The notes below the pieces were generated by a model. It worked only from the letters and a program-made list of their open reading frames with translations. It did not search any database and was not told where the DNA came from. A DNA stretch of 64,000 bases from Chloroflexota bacterium (GTDB lineage Bacteria; Chloroflexota; Anaerolineae; Anaerolineales; Anaerolineaceae): NCBI GenBank assembly GCA_009773005.1, contig WOUT01000001.1, positions 63,389-127,388 of the forward strand, in the 5' to 3' direction. Shown here piece by piece: positions 63,770 to 64,000 of the stretch (its first letter is position 1; each line of letters starts with the position of its first letter). Position numbers and translations under genes: made by a program.

Positions 63770-63851
63770 GCGCTGGTGCTGGAATTGGCAGACAGGCATG
63801 GTTGAGGGCCATGTGCCGCAAGGCGTGAGGGTTCAAGTCCCTCTCAGCGCA
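63770..63851 (+). tRNA. tRNA-Leu (anticodon GAG)
   Basis: 82 bases. Acceptor GCGCTGG (63770-63776) pairs with TCAGCGC (63844-63850) with one G-U. The anticodon stem CATGG/CCATG encloses loop TTGAGGG, anticodon GAG at 63804-63806. A long variable arm (TGCC-GCAA-GGCG) marks class II. The T arm is GAGGG-TTCAAGT-CCCTC. The 3' CCA is not encoded. It reads CUC and CUU. Confidence 0.96.
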
Positions 63852-63858
63852 CTGCATT

Positions 63859-63879
63859 AGCCGCTTAAGCGGCTTTTTT
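63859..63879 (+). terminator. Intrinsic terminator of tRNA-Leu
   Basis: AGCCGC-TTAA-GCGGCT followed by six T. Confidence 0.9.
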
Positions 63880-63897
63880 ATTTTAACGTTCAGATGA

Positions 63898-64000
63898 CTA
63901 TTTATTCCGCATCACACTAAATTTTGTGAGTTGAATAAGCTCTTCTCTCTCTGAGGAGGTGGGTAATTCATTTAAATAATTCAATGCGCGTTGAGCAAAT
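63898..64000 (-). CDS. Polyprenyl synthetase family protein, C-terminal end (partial)
   Basis: The last 33 codons of a gene that runs off the window edge. The peptide (AQRALNYLNELP, then SSEREELIQLTKF and a basic end) has the pattern of the C-terminus of trans-isoprenyl diphosphate synthases, A-x-x-x-L-x-x-LP-x-S-x-x-R-x-x-L. The catalytic DDxxD motifs would lie outside. Stop codon at 63898-63900. Confidence 0.7.
   Translation of the reverse strand, partial: FAQRALNYLNELPTSSEREELIQLTKFSVMRNK

Noticed and set aside
63770-63851. tRNA-Leu as integration site of a mobile element
   Set aside because: No integrase and no repeat of the tRNA 3' end seen in the window.

Overview
The window looks like chromosomal backbone of a bacterium of the phylum Chloroflexota, most likely class Anaerolineae. 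This is an inference from gene content and order, not a database result. Pointers are a fused alpha/gamma 2-oxoacid:ferredoxin oxidoreductase behind a GntR/FCD regulator, a fused NuoCD, eukaryote-type Ser/Thr kinases (one with a PQQ propeller), a fosfomycin-insensitive type of MurA, and the rpmB / asp23 / fakA / fakB / recG / coaD block of Gram-positive-like genomes. I see no phage, transposase, CRISPR array or rRNA. One tRNA is present, and no gene-free stretch exceeds 300 bases.

Layout: glmS (92-1933) is followed by a terminator and a divergent winged-helix regulator. An operon with a strong promoter then encodes four hydrophilic complex I subunits in three genes (nuoB, fused nuoCD, nuoI), a small Cys-rich protein, Mrp, RicT and a PIG-L deacetylase (2603-8692). 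A regulated unit gntR-korA-korB (8811-12416) makes a ferredoxin-reducing oxidoreductase. Minus-strand blocks follow: pyk, a GNAT-like protein and a sulfurtransferase; argF-rocD; and two radical-SAM-associated proteins, an SpoU-type methyltransferase, FmdB and an SDR. folC-lon runs on the plus strand. The block 26990-33484 (minus) carries a SepIVA-like coiled-coil protein, coaD, recG, fakB, fakA and asp23, divergent from rpmB. rpe with a membrane Ser/Thr kinase, a Ca2+/H+ antiporter, an SH3 protein and glnA come next.

The most unusual locus is 38828-44621: a cytosolic Ser/Thr kinase fused to an eight-repeat PQQ-type propeller (apparently starting at CTG), a PP2C phosphatase, a DnaJ-vWA fusion, a zinc-ribbon/FHA protein, a 79-residue unknown and an OmpR-type response regulator. 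They are co-directional with overlaps or tiny gaps. It reads as a self-contained writer/eraser/reader phosphorylation module.

The last third holds trxA, murA, a second GNAT-like paralogue, a nitrilase, three polytopic glycosyltransferase-like proteins, a DegS-like histidine kinase, a phosphofructokinase with PPi-type active-site residues, a Nudix hydrolase, a minus-strand operon (DUF348-G5-propeller lipoprotein, UDP-sugar epimerase/decarboxylase, GtrA, UroD-like, rsmD), scpB-rluB, a NERD-like membrane protein with plsX, tRNA-Leu(GAG), and the tail of a polyprenyl synthetase.

Together the genes describe an organism with ferredoxin-linked energy metabolism, glycolysis with a probably reversible PPi-linked step, acyl-phosphate entry into phospholipids from two routes (FakAB and PlsX), and heavy use of Ser/Thr phosphorylation.
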